Part shown: positions 25,056 through 37,300 of the stretch, piece after piece
How positions within the stretch are numbered: position 1 is the stretch's first letter
Layout: each line of letters opens with the position of its first letter
Source: Hibiscus mutabilis
Taxonomy: Eukaryota; Streptophyta; Magnoliopsida; Malvales; Malvaceae
Direction of reading: 5' to 3'
NCBI GenBank assembly: GCA_019671005.1
Contig: CM033718.1
Span: forward strand, 62,001 to 126,000
Length of the DNA stretch: 64,000 nt
Notes under the pieces: model-generated
Databases searched by the model: none
The model's input: the letters and a program-made list of their open reading frames with translations, nothing else
What the model was told of the DNA's origin: nothing
Program-made: the position numbers and the translations under genes

Positions 25056-26396
25056 ATGGCACTTGAAACTTGGCTGATTAAAGTGAAAAAATCCATATCC
25101 AACAGCTTAGACACTGCAAGAATTTCAGTCCCCAACTCGAAAGTTTCAAAGCATAAATCCAATGTCGGAGTTTTATCCTTTGAAATCGCCGGCCTTATGT
25201 CAAAGCTTCTCCATCTATGGAATTCACTTTCAGACAAGACCGTAATCCGTCTCCGCGACGAATCGATATCTCTGGAAGGTGTCCGAAAGATCGTCTCCAA
25301 CGACGAGTCTTTCCTGCTGGGGCTGGCGTGTGCCGAGATGGCCGAGAACGTTAGGGTGGTGGCTAAGCATGTTTCCAGGATAAGCAAGCGGTGCCAGGAC
25401 CCGAATCTTCAGAGTTTCGATCGGTGGTTCAATGAGTTCGCCAACTCGGGTCACGATAGCCATGGATGGGTTCTGAGTTGCAAAGAGATGGAAGCGAAGA
25501 ACAAGAAGATGGATCGGTACGTGACGATCACGGCGACTTTGTATAAAGAAATGGAGGAGTTGTCGACGATCGAGAACAATCTGAGAAAGTGTTTTCAGTG
25601 TAAAGAATCGATCAAAGAGCAGAAGATTTCCGATCTACAGCAGAAGCTTTTCTGGCAAAGGCAAGAGGTTAAGTATTTAAAAGAGAGATCCTTATGGAAC
25701 AGAAGCTTCGACATGGTTGTTTCCATGGCCGTGAGATCCATCTTCACTATTTTAGCAAGGATCAAGCTTGTTTTCGGGATCGGTCCTTCGTTATTACCAC
25801 GAAGCCTCTCCGCTTCCGCAACCGTTCATCCGACCGAGAACCCTCAACCCGAGGAGAACAAAAACTCGACGCTTAGATTCTTCCAGTCTAACTCGAAGCT
25901 TCTCAAGCCGCCGCCGAGCACTTTAGGCTCGGCGGCATTAGCTTTACACTACTCGAATTTGATCATCGTCATGGAGAAAATGATCAAGTCACCACAACTA
26001 GTGGGCGTCGATGCAAGAGATGATCTTTACTCCATGTTACCGAACAGTATCCGATCGTCTCTAAGGGGTAGACTAAAAGGTGTCGGGTTTTCGGCCAGCG
26101 ATCCGGTGCTTGCCGGTGAGTGGAGAACAGCTCTGGGAAGGATCTTGGGCTGGTTATCACCACTAGCACACAACATGATCAAATGGCAAAGCGAAAGGAG
26201 CTTCGAACAGCAGAATCTGTTGCCGAAAACGAATGTTCTTCTTTTGCAAACTCTTTTCTTCGCGAACAAAGACAAGACCGAAGCAGCCATTACCGAACTG
26301 CTGGTGGGTTTAAATTACATTTGGAGATTCGAAAGGGAAATGACAGCAAAGGCATTGTTCGAGTGTAGCAACTTTAGTGTGCAAAGTTGCAGTTAA
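25056..26396 (+). CDS. DUF3475/DUF668 protein (PSK SIMULATOR-like family)
   Basis: Intronless gene of 446 residues starting at MALETWLIKVKKS, the conserved family N-terminus. The frame is open upstream to an ATG at 24861, but those extra 65 codons read from 5' leader sequence and have no family match. The DUF3475 domain spans about 35-91 (VGVLSFEIAGLMSKLLHLW, then LRDESISLEGVRKIVSNDESFLLGLACAEM). A helical linker with a coiled-coil feel follows (about 155-210), then the DUF668 domain (about 297-385) with the conserved LGSAALALHYSNLIIVMEKM and ARDDLYSMLPNSIRSSLRGRLK motifs. Related Arabidopsis proteins act in growth signalling linked to phytosulfokine, but the biochemical role is unknown. No signal peptide or membrane helix is seen at the chosen start. 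The closest Arabidopsis gene is probably At5g51670, from memory. Confidence 0.92.
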   Translation: MALETWLIKVKKSISNSLDTARISVPNSKVSKHKSNVGVLSFEIAGLMSKLLHLWNSLSDKTVIRLRDESISLEGVRKIVSNDESFLLGLACAEMAENVRVVAKHVSRISKRCQDPNLQSFDRWFNEFANSGHDSHGWVLSCKEMEAKNKKMDRYVTITATLYKEMEELSTIENNLRKCFQCKESIKEQKISDLQQKLFWQRQEVKYLKERSLWNRSFDMVVSMAVRSIFTILARIKLVFGIGPSLLPRSLSASATVHPTENPQPEENKNSTLRFFQSNSKLLKPPPSTLGSAALALHYSNLIIVMEKMIKSPQLVGVDARDDLYSMLPNSIRSSLRGRLKGVGFSASDPVLAGEWRTALGRILGWLSPLAHNMIKWQSERSFEQQNLLPKTNVLLLQTLFFANKDKTEAAITELLVGLNYIWRFEREMTAKALFECSNFSVQSCS

Positions 26397-27421
26397 TTTG
26401 CTTTACTGTTTTCCTTCATTTTTCTGCAAATTTTTATATGTCAAAGGTTTGCTTTGCAATTCCAACCCTTGTGCATGTAAATTGTATAATTATTTTAGAG
26501 ATGAATGCAAATTACATGCATGAATATTGCATGGCGTTTCATTGATGGCTTATAGTGATCATGTGAAAATATTCCACCTATTTTAGTTATAGACATAATT
26601 GTTTTGCTTGGTTGTTGTTATTGAGCCAAATCAGTGGATCTAGATTCACTTAGATCATAGGGTAGTTTAATTACTATATTATATTGCATATTATTTATTT
26701 ATTTTTAAATGAATGAAAAAAATTGATTTAGAGCGATCGTCTCTATTGATTTTTTTATAAAATTTGAACAGAAAATAATTAGTTAATAGGTCGGATACTA
26801 GTAATTAAACGAAAAATATCAATTAACGATGCCTTAAAATAATTCCAACAATATATAAATACTAAATATCAAACATTTTTCTATATTTGACACAATTAGC
26901 AACAAAGAATCATTCTGTGTTAACACTATTTATATTTCATCATGGCCTGACTTGACTCACTATCTCCGCCATGTAGGATTGTGGATAACTCAATAACATG
27001 GACTGTAGATTAAAATTATATTAATTTTAAACATTCGTATTTGTATAACATTTTTTGAGAAATCGTATAACATTTTATATATGATAGTGTATATGCTATT
27101 TATTAAATATTCATACACAAAAATTTAAATGAATTTGAATCCAATAAATGAATCTAATGGAAAATATGATATTTTTATCCTAAGAGACCCGAGTTCAATT
27201 CGCTTCAGTAGTGGATCCAGAAAAATATTATCATCTGGGCTATTAGGAATAGAACAAAAAAAATACTAACAAGTTATTATCTAGCCTTAACTTATTTGTG
27301 TAATTGTATCACCATTATTCAAGATAGATAATCAAAATAAATAAATATAAGGAACCTATTAATATTAGAATAATTCCATTACATAATATGACAATAAATA
27401 GATTTCATTGAGAATTACTAT
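26397..27421. other. 3' flank of DUF668 gene and AT-rich DNA
   Basis: The first 100-150 bp are presumably the DUF668 3' UTR. A possible B-box-like GAGTTCAATTCGC near 27191 suggests an old SINE fragment, but not enough to call. Nothing else is recognised. Confidence 0.45.
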
Positions 27422-28171
27422 GACCATGTTTGGCAAACAGCTTTTTGAGTCAAAATTTTAAAGTTTGAAATATTTTTAGAGGTTTGATCAGTCAAATCCG
27501 CTAATTTAGATGTTTGATAAATAGATGATTATAATAGCGGATTGAGGTGAAAAATCTCGTTTTGAAAAAGCTCATTCTAGGATCTTTTTGAGTTAGAGGT
27601 TTGGATAAAAGACTTATAAAGACTCTTTTGTCCTTGATAATTATAATTTTTTAAATAATATAAATTTGAATAATTAATAAAATTTAAAAAATAATTTCAT
27701 AAATAATAAATTAATATATACATATAAATTTAATAATTAATAAAATTATATTTAAATATATTTTTATAAATAAAAAAATTAATATATACATATAAATTTA
27801 ATAATTATTCTCTTCAAAAAATTAATATTTATTATAATTATATTCAAAAGATAATTTCACAAATAAAAAATAATATATATACCTTCATATATATTTAGTA
27901 ATGATATTAAAAAAATTAATTTTCATAATATAGTTAATATAAATTTATACAAAATAATAATAAATTATTCAAACAAGTATTGAATACAATCGTGTTCTTA
28001 TATGTCATTTTGCTTGTTCAAATAATCAAACAGCTATCGGCTATCAGTTAATTTTATCAAATACTTTTATACAATCAGCTAATGCAATCTGCTAGTCAAA
28101 TCAGTTATCCGCTATCAGCTAATATAATCCGCTATCCGTTATTAGTTATATGTTAATTGCCAAACAGAGCC
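27422..28171. mobile_element. Non-autonomous DNA element with TGTTTGGCAA ends
   Basis: The left end reads GACCATGTTTGGCAA and the right end, reversed, GGCTCTGTTTGGCAA. The sub-terminal regions carry scattered direct and inverted copies of words such as ATCCGCTATCAGCTAAT, as plant hAT and Harbinger MITEs do, and the centre is nearly pure A/T. A 3-bp TAT flank on both sides could be a Harbinger-type duplication but may be chance. There is no transposase. Confidence 0.55.
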
Positions 28172-28227
28172 TATAATAGCTTAGCAAACAAACTACAATT
28201 TTCATGGTACCACCAAACTAAATAATG

Positions 28228-28721
28228 TAGGGGTGAGCGTTCGATCGAGTCGAGTAAAAAAATTTTGAGTTATTCAAGTTGACACGTCATATTTTATAAC
28301 TCGAACTTTATTTGAAATTTTCTGATTCGAGTCGAACTTATGAAATTCGAGTCGAATTTTTGAGTTCATATACATATTTAATTGTAATTATTTATCATGT
28401 TATAGTATAGTTTGATTTCAATTTAAATGACTTTCTCTAATCATAAAAAAGATATGCATGTATATTTCTTCATATTTTTTATATTCATATAGATATATCA
28501 TAAAAAATTAAGAGACTCAACTCAAACTTAAAAACCAGTCTACCAATTACTAAAAATTTTGAGCTATTCGAATTTCTATTTTACAACTCAAACTTTATTT
28601 GAAATTTATTCGATCGAACTTATGAAATTTCTAGTCGAATCAAGACGAGTTGAGTTTTTCGCCTCGAGTCGAGTCGAAAATTTTAGTTTTTTCGAGTTGA
28701 GTCGAGATTTACTCACCCCTA
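28228..28721. mobile_element. hAT-type non-autonomous element, 8-bp target duplication
   Basis: Ends are TAGGGGTGAG and CTCACCCCTA, flanked by perfect AAATAATG copies at 28220-28227 and 28722-28729. An 8-bp duplication is diagnostic of hAT insertion. The 494-bp interior has many GAGTCGAGT / TCGAGTCGAA words in both orientations and no transposase. Confidence 0.88.
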
Positions 28722-28729
28722 AAATAATG

Positions 28730-31700
28730 AATAAGTGGTTCTAAACTAAATAATGATGCAGTAAAAAGGAACAATAAGATGCCCTAACTTTCAATTTTGA
28801 TTGTTTGAAAACAATGGAACTAAAAAAATTGGTTTACATGTTTAGGAAACTAAGAACTATAAAAAATAACCTACCTCTCAAAATTAGGACATTTAGGTAT
28901 TAGTAAAAAAAATTGCCATGGGTGGGGCCTGGCCTAGTGTAAAGCCCCGGGTTTGGGCCTAGCGGTTTATAGGTTGTTTAGACTGTTTGGTGGACCATGT
29001 TAGAGATTTGAGTCAGATTCGAGAATAAATATTTTTAAGTAAGTTAAAAATATGGGGAAATGGTTAGAAACTATTATTTAATATATTAATGATTTTGGTA
29101 AAATCAAATTTGGGAAATAAGTTTTAGAAATGTGACATTTTGGGTAGTGACCAAAATGTAAGAAATGAAAATTGTTTTTAGTGACTATTTTGTAAAAGAT
29201 CGGAACTTTGAATCTTTAAGGAGCTATTAGAACAAAGTCTAATATCAGACTTTTCTCCTTAATTAGCTATTTTAAAATGTTTTGGAAAGTATAAATAAGT
29301 TGGGAGAATTAATTTTATAATTAATTGATTAAACAAATTTTACGTAACTACTTTTCCTCCAAAAGATTTTCTCTCAAATTCTCTCCACCCAAACACTTTT
29401 TTCTCTTCAAAAATATTCAGGATGAAAGTCTACATTAGAGGGTAGTTTGATCCAATAACTATTAGTGAAGCTTTGGATGCTTGATTTCGTGTCGGCGATT
29501 GAGGTTTCGCGGAGTCGGTGAGTGAGAACGTGGATTTCAACTTTGAAATGATTTAAAGGTAGTTTATGGGAGTATAAACTTATCTTGAAACGATGGTTTA
29601 AACTCAAAAGTAAGTATAAAATGGTTTCTCTCTCGGTCGTGCTTTTATGAAATGGTTTATGCACTTGTTTTAAATGATCTAGTACTTACTGTTTATGCGT
29701 GTTTAAAAGTATGTAATATACTGTTTTTAATCATGAAATGATGATGGATGCACGTGGTAAGTGATCCATGTAAGTATGTGATTTATACTTGTGTTTAAAA
29801 CATGATTTGTTGCTTTAAGAAAAAGGTTTTGTGTTGATGCATATGAAAACAATGAGGTACATGGTTATAATGAATTACATTGGCAAGTGATGTGGTTTAA
29901 AATGTTATCGGATATAGTTGGTCGGCCATAGGATTGATAGTTCACTATAAAACGTAACCTTGGATGTTGAGGGGTTTATACGGTGTACCGAATACTCCAT
30001 CCAAGTACCCTAATAGTTTAGGGGTTTATGGTACCAAAAAATCCCATTAGTGGATTAAGCATCTAACCAATGATTGGGGTTGGTGTCCTCGTGGGGTTGT
30101 GATGGTACCTGGTTGTGAATGTACCGCGATTGTGATTGTATCGCTATTCTGGTTGAGATGGCTTGAAGTGTTGTGAGAACACTTGTTGAGTCCGTGTATC
30201 CGATGAAATATTTTGTGAAACTGGAACTTGGTTTATAATCACTTAAAAGTCAATATAATTGTTGATGTATCATGTTGATGGTGTTAATGTATAATGTTGG
30301 TTTATACATGTTCTACTCTTTAAGCTTTGCATATGGTAGTTATGTATGAGAAAGCTTAAATTGAGGGCTAGCAATGGGATTTGCTTTTGAACCATGATAC
30401 ATGTTGCATATGGTTTAATATATTGGTTTTTGAAAGTGTTAAGTGCATGGTTTTCAAGGCATGATGTTTTGAGTGATGTTTTGAAAGATGTTTCAAATGG
30501 TGATTGAAATGATGATTTCAATGTGGTTTTGGAAAATGGTTTTAAATGCATTAATGATGTGTGTTTTGAGCACTCCTCAATAAGCTTTGTGTGCTTATGC
30601 TGTCTTTGCCCATCAATGCAGAGAAGTAAAGATTGGAGGCAGCGAGCATGCGAGGGGAAATCCAAGGACTTGAACAACGAGAAAGTATTGTTTCTAACTA
30701 GACTTGTAGTAATAAAGGCAATGGGATTTTCGTTGTTTGATTAAAGGGATGTATTGTTAAACTCCCTATTTAAGCATGTTTGTGATGTTGCTTTGGACTT
30801 GTAATTGGTCTCTTGTGATGGTTGTGGCTTGAGTTTCATGTTTTGAATGTTGGATGGCTTGTGATCTAGGAAGCATGCTTCTAGTTTATATTTTGAAGCA
30901 TGAAGCTTTGATATGTTGATGAATCTGTGAAGATATATTTAGGATCAATCCCTAATAGTGTTTTATGGATGTTTGAAGCATATTTAAGTGGTATGAGATT
31001 CATCAAAGTGTTTTAAACCAACAAAAGATGACATTTCAAGTCTATGTGTATCGGTATGCGTGTCCCCGTAAAAGCAATATCAATACGATATTATGCTACT
31101 GGAAATTAGGGATTTAGAAATGGAAAAATCGTACTGATACACCCTTTCGTGTACCAATACGGATAGCAGTTATGTTAGTTAATGTGATGCTCTAAAGTTA
31201 TGTTTTCTTACGTTTTCGTCCTTGATTGTTATGTATGCAATTGTATGAGTTTGGATGATCTTAATGAGCTGATTTTTGACACATGAGCATGAAACCTGGT
31301 TAATTGAGGATTGGTAAGTTTAAAATGGTTTAAGTCCCTATAGTTTTCAAGAATTGCAATTTGGTCCCTAAATTAAAATTATGTGCAATTAGATGTCGAT
31401 CTGATGCCTAATTGAGTTGAGTTTTTTGCCGATGTCGGTATGCACATCATAGGTTAATATGTTACATCTATATAAGATAAAAAGAAAAAAATAGTCATTA
31501 TTCGAGTTAATCTTTATGGGTTTGTTTCGACAAACCCAATGCAACTCACTCGGTTCGGTCTTTCGACTAGGCCAAGTCAAGGGGGTTACACCCAAGTAAA
31601 CCCACCCCTAGATTTGCCATTGATTCACTTTGTATGCAAGGTATATGTGCATTGTCAAATGGTTATGAATTTGTACAAACAAATGATACCTTGTAATCAC

Positions 31701-31868
31701 TTTAAACTATTAAAAAAATTAAATGAATTAATGTAAATAAGTAGACACATTAAAGATAAAACTCGAACCTTAAATAAAGAGTTACTAATATCATTATAAC
31801 ACAAAAACTATTGGGATATTATATACACACCCAATTCTTAAAGTTTAGAGAAATGATATATATAGTCA
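28730..31868. other. Low-coding region with retroelement-like character
   Basis: No significant reading frame. Base composition is more even than in the flanks, with phrases such as GTAAAGCCCCGGGTTTGGGCC (first 20 bases) near 28940 and AAGTAAAGATTGGAGGCAGC near 30626, which resemble untranslated parts of LTR elements known from related plants. Neither end could be placed, and frames such as 29407-29664 and 30270-30677 have no domain. Confidence 0.4.
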
Positions 31869-31999
31869 ACACAACTTGGAGCAAGTGGTTAAAGACTCAT
31901 GTTGACATCCAATCTCAACTCTTAAGTCTTGGGTTTTAGTCCCAATAAGAGCAATCTCCTATTCCCCCTCCCCTAAGTAAAAATTGTTCAAAAAAAAAA
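31869..31999 (+). repeat. tRNA-derived SINE-like repeat with A tail
   Basis: An A-box-like AGCAAGTGGTTAAAGAC near 31880 and a B-box-like GGGTTTTAGTCCC near 31931 are spaced as in pol III promoters, followed by a C/T-rich stretch and an AAAATTGTTC plus poly-A tail. Similar tails lie near 12960-12998 and 965-995, so the family is dispersed in this window. Confidence 0.55.
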
Positions 32000-32390
32000 G
32001 AATATCGTGCTAAAGGGCGAAAGGATTAAACCTTGGAAGGAGCTCATGGCCCAACCCCTCCCCCCAAAAACCTATGAAGTATACAAAAAATTTAAAAATT
32101 AATTAATTATATATGTATTTCATTCCCTTTTTAAATATTTATATTTGTTCTGGACCCTAATCTCGACCTTGATTGTGCATTTAGCCCTTTATAATTCCAC
32201 AAAATTTGGCAAAGCATTTTGGGTACAATTCGTCGTCTAATTAATAACATTATAATGAATCTCAGAAGGTACTTTTAAGCTAGCTGGGTTTATTTTATGT
32301 TGCAATATGAGGAATAATAAAGGCAAGTTGGGTTTTTTAAATTATCATACAAAGGAACTAGGTAAGTTTAAATTATACAAGAAACCTCCA

Positions 32391-32486
32391 TTATTTTCTT
32401 AGCCATTATACATATATTTTGTTGGTTATACACATATTTTCTTAGCCATTATACACATATTTTCTTAGCCATTATACATATATTTT
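32391..32486. repeat. Short tandem repeat upstream of the LINE
   Basis: Three to four imperfect copies of a unit of roughly 20-30 bp containing CTTAGCCATTATACACATAT. They lie shortly before the LINE ORF1 start. No function seen. Confidence 0.7.
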
Positions 32487-32558
32487 TTTAATCGCTTAGG
32501 TGTAATAAAATTTAGTGTTTATTTAATAGAGAGCTCCAAAAATATTGGAAACCCTAAT

Positions 32559-34075
32559 ATGGGTCAATCTTTTGCGCCGTCTGGCCGTCCGCTAGATAAC
32601 TCTATGCCGGTGAACCCGGTGATGTCGGTGACTGTTATGGCTCCCCTCTCTGATGTGGAGGCAGTTGAGACTCGTGAGACAATGGATTTAGATGTGGCGA
32701 ATACTGTGGAGACTGGAGTAGCAACTGCTGTGAATGCTACGCTAGTGGAGACTGGCGACATTGTTGGTGTAGATGGTGAGGCCATTGCATTAGGGGGTGT
32801 TACTGCGGGACCTTACCGCATGAAACTGTCAAACCATCGTTTAGGGACATGGTTGTGGGGCATGTGAGGGCAGGAAAACAGGATAATTTCATTGTTGATC
32901 TGGATGTTAAAATCCAGGCTGAGGACATTCCCATCAATTGGGATGGCCTCATTCCCGAAATTCAAATTTCTGATCGGATTCATAAAGCGATTGATGATAA
33001 ACTTTCAAAAGCCTTGATTGTGTGATTGCTGGGGAGGTCGATTGGATACAGAGCTTTGAAGAATCGTGTACATGCACTCTGGAGTCCGATGGGTGAAATT
33101 AGTATTGTTGATCTTGATAATGACTATTACTTGATCCGTTTTGCTCTTGATGCTGATTATGATAAGGTTCTTACTGGTGGACCATAGATGGTGTATAGGA
33201 GCTATTTGACTGTATAACCATGGTCTCCGGAGTTTTCCACGGCGATTGACTATCCAAAACAGATACTTGCGTGGGTTCGCCTCCTTGGGCTTCCCTATCG
33301 ATATTACTCTAAGCACATATTCAAGGCCATTGCTAGTATGATAGGTACGGTGGTTAAGGTTGATTTTCATACTGCTGAGGGTAAGCGGGGTCGGCTTGCA
33401 CGGCTTGCCATTGTGGTAAATATGGCCATTTGAAGGATATGTGTACTCTGGCCAGAATTACTAAGGTGGAGGTTGTTACGGCCTCGACAAAAACTCATTC
33501 TAGCGATGAGATATGTGGGTCGTGGATGCAGGTTGAACGGAGGCGACGCCGTGCGGCCCCTGGTACTGTGACGAGTCGACCTGACAAGGGGAGCATGAAT
33601 TCGAAAGAAGGATCCATATTTAGTGTTTTAACCGATTTGCATGGCGTGGGGGAACAGATGACTTCTAGGACTCTTACTAAGGTCGTGGGAAATGGCGCGG
33701 TAACTTCTTTGGCAGTAAACAATGTCGAGGATGGTAGGGTTTATTTGGACCATGAATCGGTGCCAACGGAGGGTGTGCAAGAACAACATATACAGTGGTA
33801 GCATGTAAATGATACTCGTGTTGAGAGTGTCACACCTGTAATGGTTCTAGAGGTGGCAGCAGCGAGAGCGGGGGAGGAAGTTGTACAATCTGGTAGTGGG
33901 AAAGAACCTGTTATGGTGACAAAGGATAAGGTTGTGGTGGCACCAACCTCTTTGCACGCTGAGAAACATAAGGCTATAAGGGTTATAGAAGAAGGGTCGA
34001 AAAGAACTTTGAAGGACAATAATGGTAAACCTATGTATGGAAAGCAAGTTCTAAGGGGGCGAATCGTAATGTGAA
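32559..34075 (+). pseudogene. LINE ORF1 remnant (DUF4283 and zinc knuckle)
   Basis: From the ATG at 32559 the frame reads about 100 codons and then shifts. The DUF4283-like nucleic-acid-binding core is recognisable at about 32870-33390 (LLGRSIGYRALKNRVHALW, YYLIRFALDADYDKVLTGGP, PWSPEF, LAWVRLLGLPYRYY), interrupted by stops at a conserved Trp (GGP-stop) and a probable Gln. A zinc-knuckle remnant, CGKYGHLKDMC, follows at about 33402-33443, closer to DUF4283 than usual, so material in between has been lost. The C-terminal part to about 34075 is open but without a domain. Its normal role would be to bind LINE RNA in the ribonucleoprotein. Confidence 0.75.
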
Positions 34076-34338
34076 TATTGTTATTGGCTTAACTCGAAAA
34101 TCAGGGAAGGCAAAGAAGAGTGATGGTGTGAACCAACAAATTGAGGTGTCAAGGTGGGTATCTAATGTGACAAATGAGTTCACGGCTAGTGCTTTTACGG
34201 AACTTGGTAAGATTTTGGAGGTGAAGTTTGGGGTTGATGCACGATCCAAGGTTCAATCGATCAAGAATACATCTTTTGAAGGAGAGAGTAACACTACTGG
34301 GCAGCAAGTGTTTTGTTGGTCTATTTCTCTTATTTTTA

Positions 34339-37300
34339 ATGGTTAAGGTCATTTTCTGGAATTCTCAAGGCACTTTAGGCCTTGATTTTAATAGTTGTTT
34401 TAGATTGTTGGTGAGATCGCAAAACCCTAATGTTGTGGCGATCATGGAACCGACAGTGAGTGAGATAGAAGTTGATGCGTTCATTCTACAATCCAGTTTT
34501 GACTTTTCTTATAGGGTGGAAACGAATGGGTTTTTAGGAGGTATATGGGTTTTGTGGAAGAATTCTGTTAGTATCAATATGATTGCGGTTTTGAATCAAT
34601 TCTTACATTGAGTGGGTGTTGAAACGAACTCGGGTCGTCAATTCTTTATCACCTTTGTGTATGCGAGCCCTAAATATTACCGCTGCAATCTTGTTTGGGA
34701 TCATCTTAGCAATTTAGACCTTGGAGCTGATTGACCTTAGATCCTGGGAGGTGATTTTAACGCAGTTTTGCAGAGTGGAAGAGCGACAAGGGGGTCTCAA
34801 CGTTGTTCTGAAGTGTGCAATAAATTTTGTGACTTTCTCTTCTCGACTTGTTTACTTGATATGGGCTATAATGGATCGAGGTTCACTTGGTCACGTGGGG
34901 ATTTGAGTCAGAGATTGGATCGGTGTTTATGCAATGCTAAGTGGTACGAAGTCTTTGCTTTGGCAGAAATATCTCACTTACCGATGTTGGGTTCGGATCA
35001 TCGGCCCATTCTTTTCACAATTGAACAAGTATGGGGTAATCGAGGGAACCGACCATATCGGTTTGTGGTTGCATAGAATGAGCATCCAAATTTAGAGCGT
35101 TTGTTAAAGGAGAATCGGAAGGATGATAATTCTACTTTTGAGAATCTTCTTTCTTTTTATGGAGTGGGCCGAAATTGGAACTTTGAGGTTTTCGGGCATA
35201 TTGGGCTCCGCAAGGCTCGGCTGCTTGCCTATATTCGTGGTGTTGAGATCGCTCTTGATAAAGGTCGATCCCTTTTCTTAGTGGAACTTGAGGCTAATCT
35301 TAAGTGAGAGATTCATGTTGTGCTTGATCATGAAGAGAATTTATGGTTTCAGAAGTCTAGCAGTCGGTGGCTCACACAGGGCAATTGTAATACAATGTTT
35401 TTCCATGCCTCGACTTTGAACATGAGAAGAAGAAATACTATTTGCATGCTTAAAATGATGATGGAATTTAGCGTTCGGATGAGAGGCAACTGAAAGCGAG
35501 TGCAGTTGAATTCTTCCAGACAGTATTCACATCCAAACCAAGGCAAGCGGCTAGTGAGTATTTTTGTGGGGGGTTTTGTGCCGTTATCGGAGTTGCAGCA
35601 GCAACAACTTGTTCGATCTATTTCCAGAGAAGAAGTGCGCGTTGTTGTATTCAGTATAAACCTTTCTAAGGCTCTTGGTTTTGGTGGGTTTCAGGCAGGT
35701 TTGTTTCAACGTAAATGGGAGATAGTTGGTGACTTTGTATTTCACTTGGTTGTGAATTTTTTTGAGACTTACGATTTGAGCACAACGGCTAATCGGACGC
35801 TCATGGTTTTAATTCTGAAGGTGGCAAGTCCTGGAAGTCTTCGACAATTTCGGCCTATCAGTTTGTGTACCGTGCTTTATAAGGTGGTTACGAAAATTTT
35901 GGTTAATATGTTGAAACTGTTCTTGCCGGATTGGGTGGTGCAAACTCATACCAATTTTGTTCCTGGCCGTCAAATCACTGGTAATATTATTCTTGCTAAA
36001 GAGATTATTCACACGATGAGTAAGAAAAAGAATTTGAAACCGTAGATGTAGATTAAGATGGATCTTGAGAAGGCTTATAACCGCCTTAAATAGGGTTTTA
36101 TCCGTGAGACGTTGTAGGAGATTGCCTTACCTGATCGATTCATTGTGTGGGTGATGCGATGTATTTGCTTTGTATCAACGTAGATTATCTGGAATGGTGA
36201 GGTTACTGATAACTTTACTCTGATGCGAAGTGTTCGTCAAGGGGACCTTCTTTCCCATATCTGTTTGTTTTGTGTATGGAAAGATTATCTCATGCAATTG
36301 GTAGGAAAGTGGACGATGGGAGTTGGAAGCAAATTCGTCTTTCTCGATCTGGATCGAGGATATCACATCTATTGTTTACAGATGATTTAGTGTTGTTTGC
36401 GGAAGCTTCTGCTGATCAGTTAGAGACCATTAAAAATGTGATGTCTGAGTTTTGTGCTTGTTCTGGGCATCGGGTAAGTGTGGTGAAAACTCAAATATAT
36501 TTCTATAAAAATTGTGGCCTTAATAGGAAAATTATAATTACCTACAGATTTGGTTTTGAAATTGTTAAAGATCCGGGTAAGTACCTTGGGGTTCTATTGT
36601 TTCACAAACGTGTTATGAAGGATACTTACTGGTATCTGCTGGAGCGAATTGAGTCCCGGTTATCTTGTTGGGCGGCAAAGTCTTTATCTTTGGCCGGTAG
36701 GAAAACTCTTGCGATAGTAGTTTTACAGGTAATTCCTACTTACGCCATACAAACCACTTGGTTACCTAAGGGTATTTGTGATGAGATTAAAGAATTGATC
36801 AGGCGTTTTGTGTGGGGTTCGTCGAATGGTTCCACGGCTTTAAATTTTTTAAGATGGGACTCGGTGAAATTGCCTATGGATTTGGGCGGCTTGGGATTCA
36901 GAGATTTGGCGAAACAGAATTTTGCCTCTTAATGAAGGTTGGATTCCATTTAGTGTGTGATACAGACAAGCTCCAGGTTCGAATCCTTAAGAATAAGTAT
37001 AGATGGAGTGGAAGTGTGCCTTCGGCTATTACTCGACCCAGTTGCTCGCGTTTATGGAAGGGTCTTAGAATGGGAATAGGTTAAACACATGGTGTGTTGG
37101 CAAATTCGGGATGGCTAGAACCAGTAGGTGGAATGTTTGGCTCGACGGTACGGAGCCTCTGGCTTCGACATGCTTACTCTCTATGCAGCCTCCTAAGATA
37201 CTGGTCGCTGCTATGGTTGCCCCTTCGGGCGATTGGGATTTGCCGAGGTTGCATACAATGTTTCCCTAGGAGATTATAAACAAGATAGCCTGCATTTTGC

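Noticed and set aside
30270..30677. 135-residue minus-strand frame
   Set aside because: The repeated SFQSPFETSFKTSLKTS part comes from a simple TTTGAAA-type sequence; no domain or splice structure.
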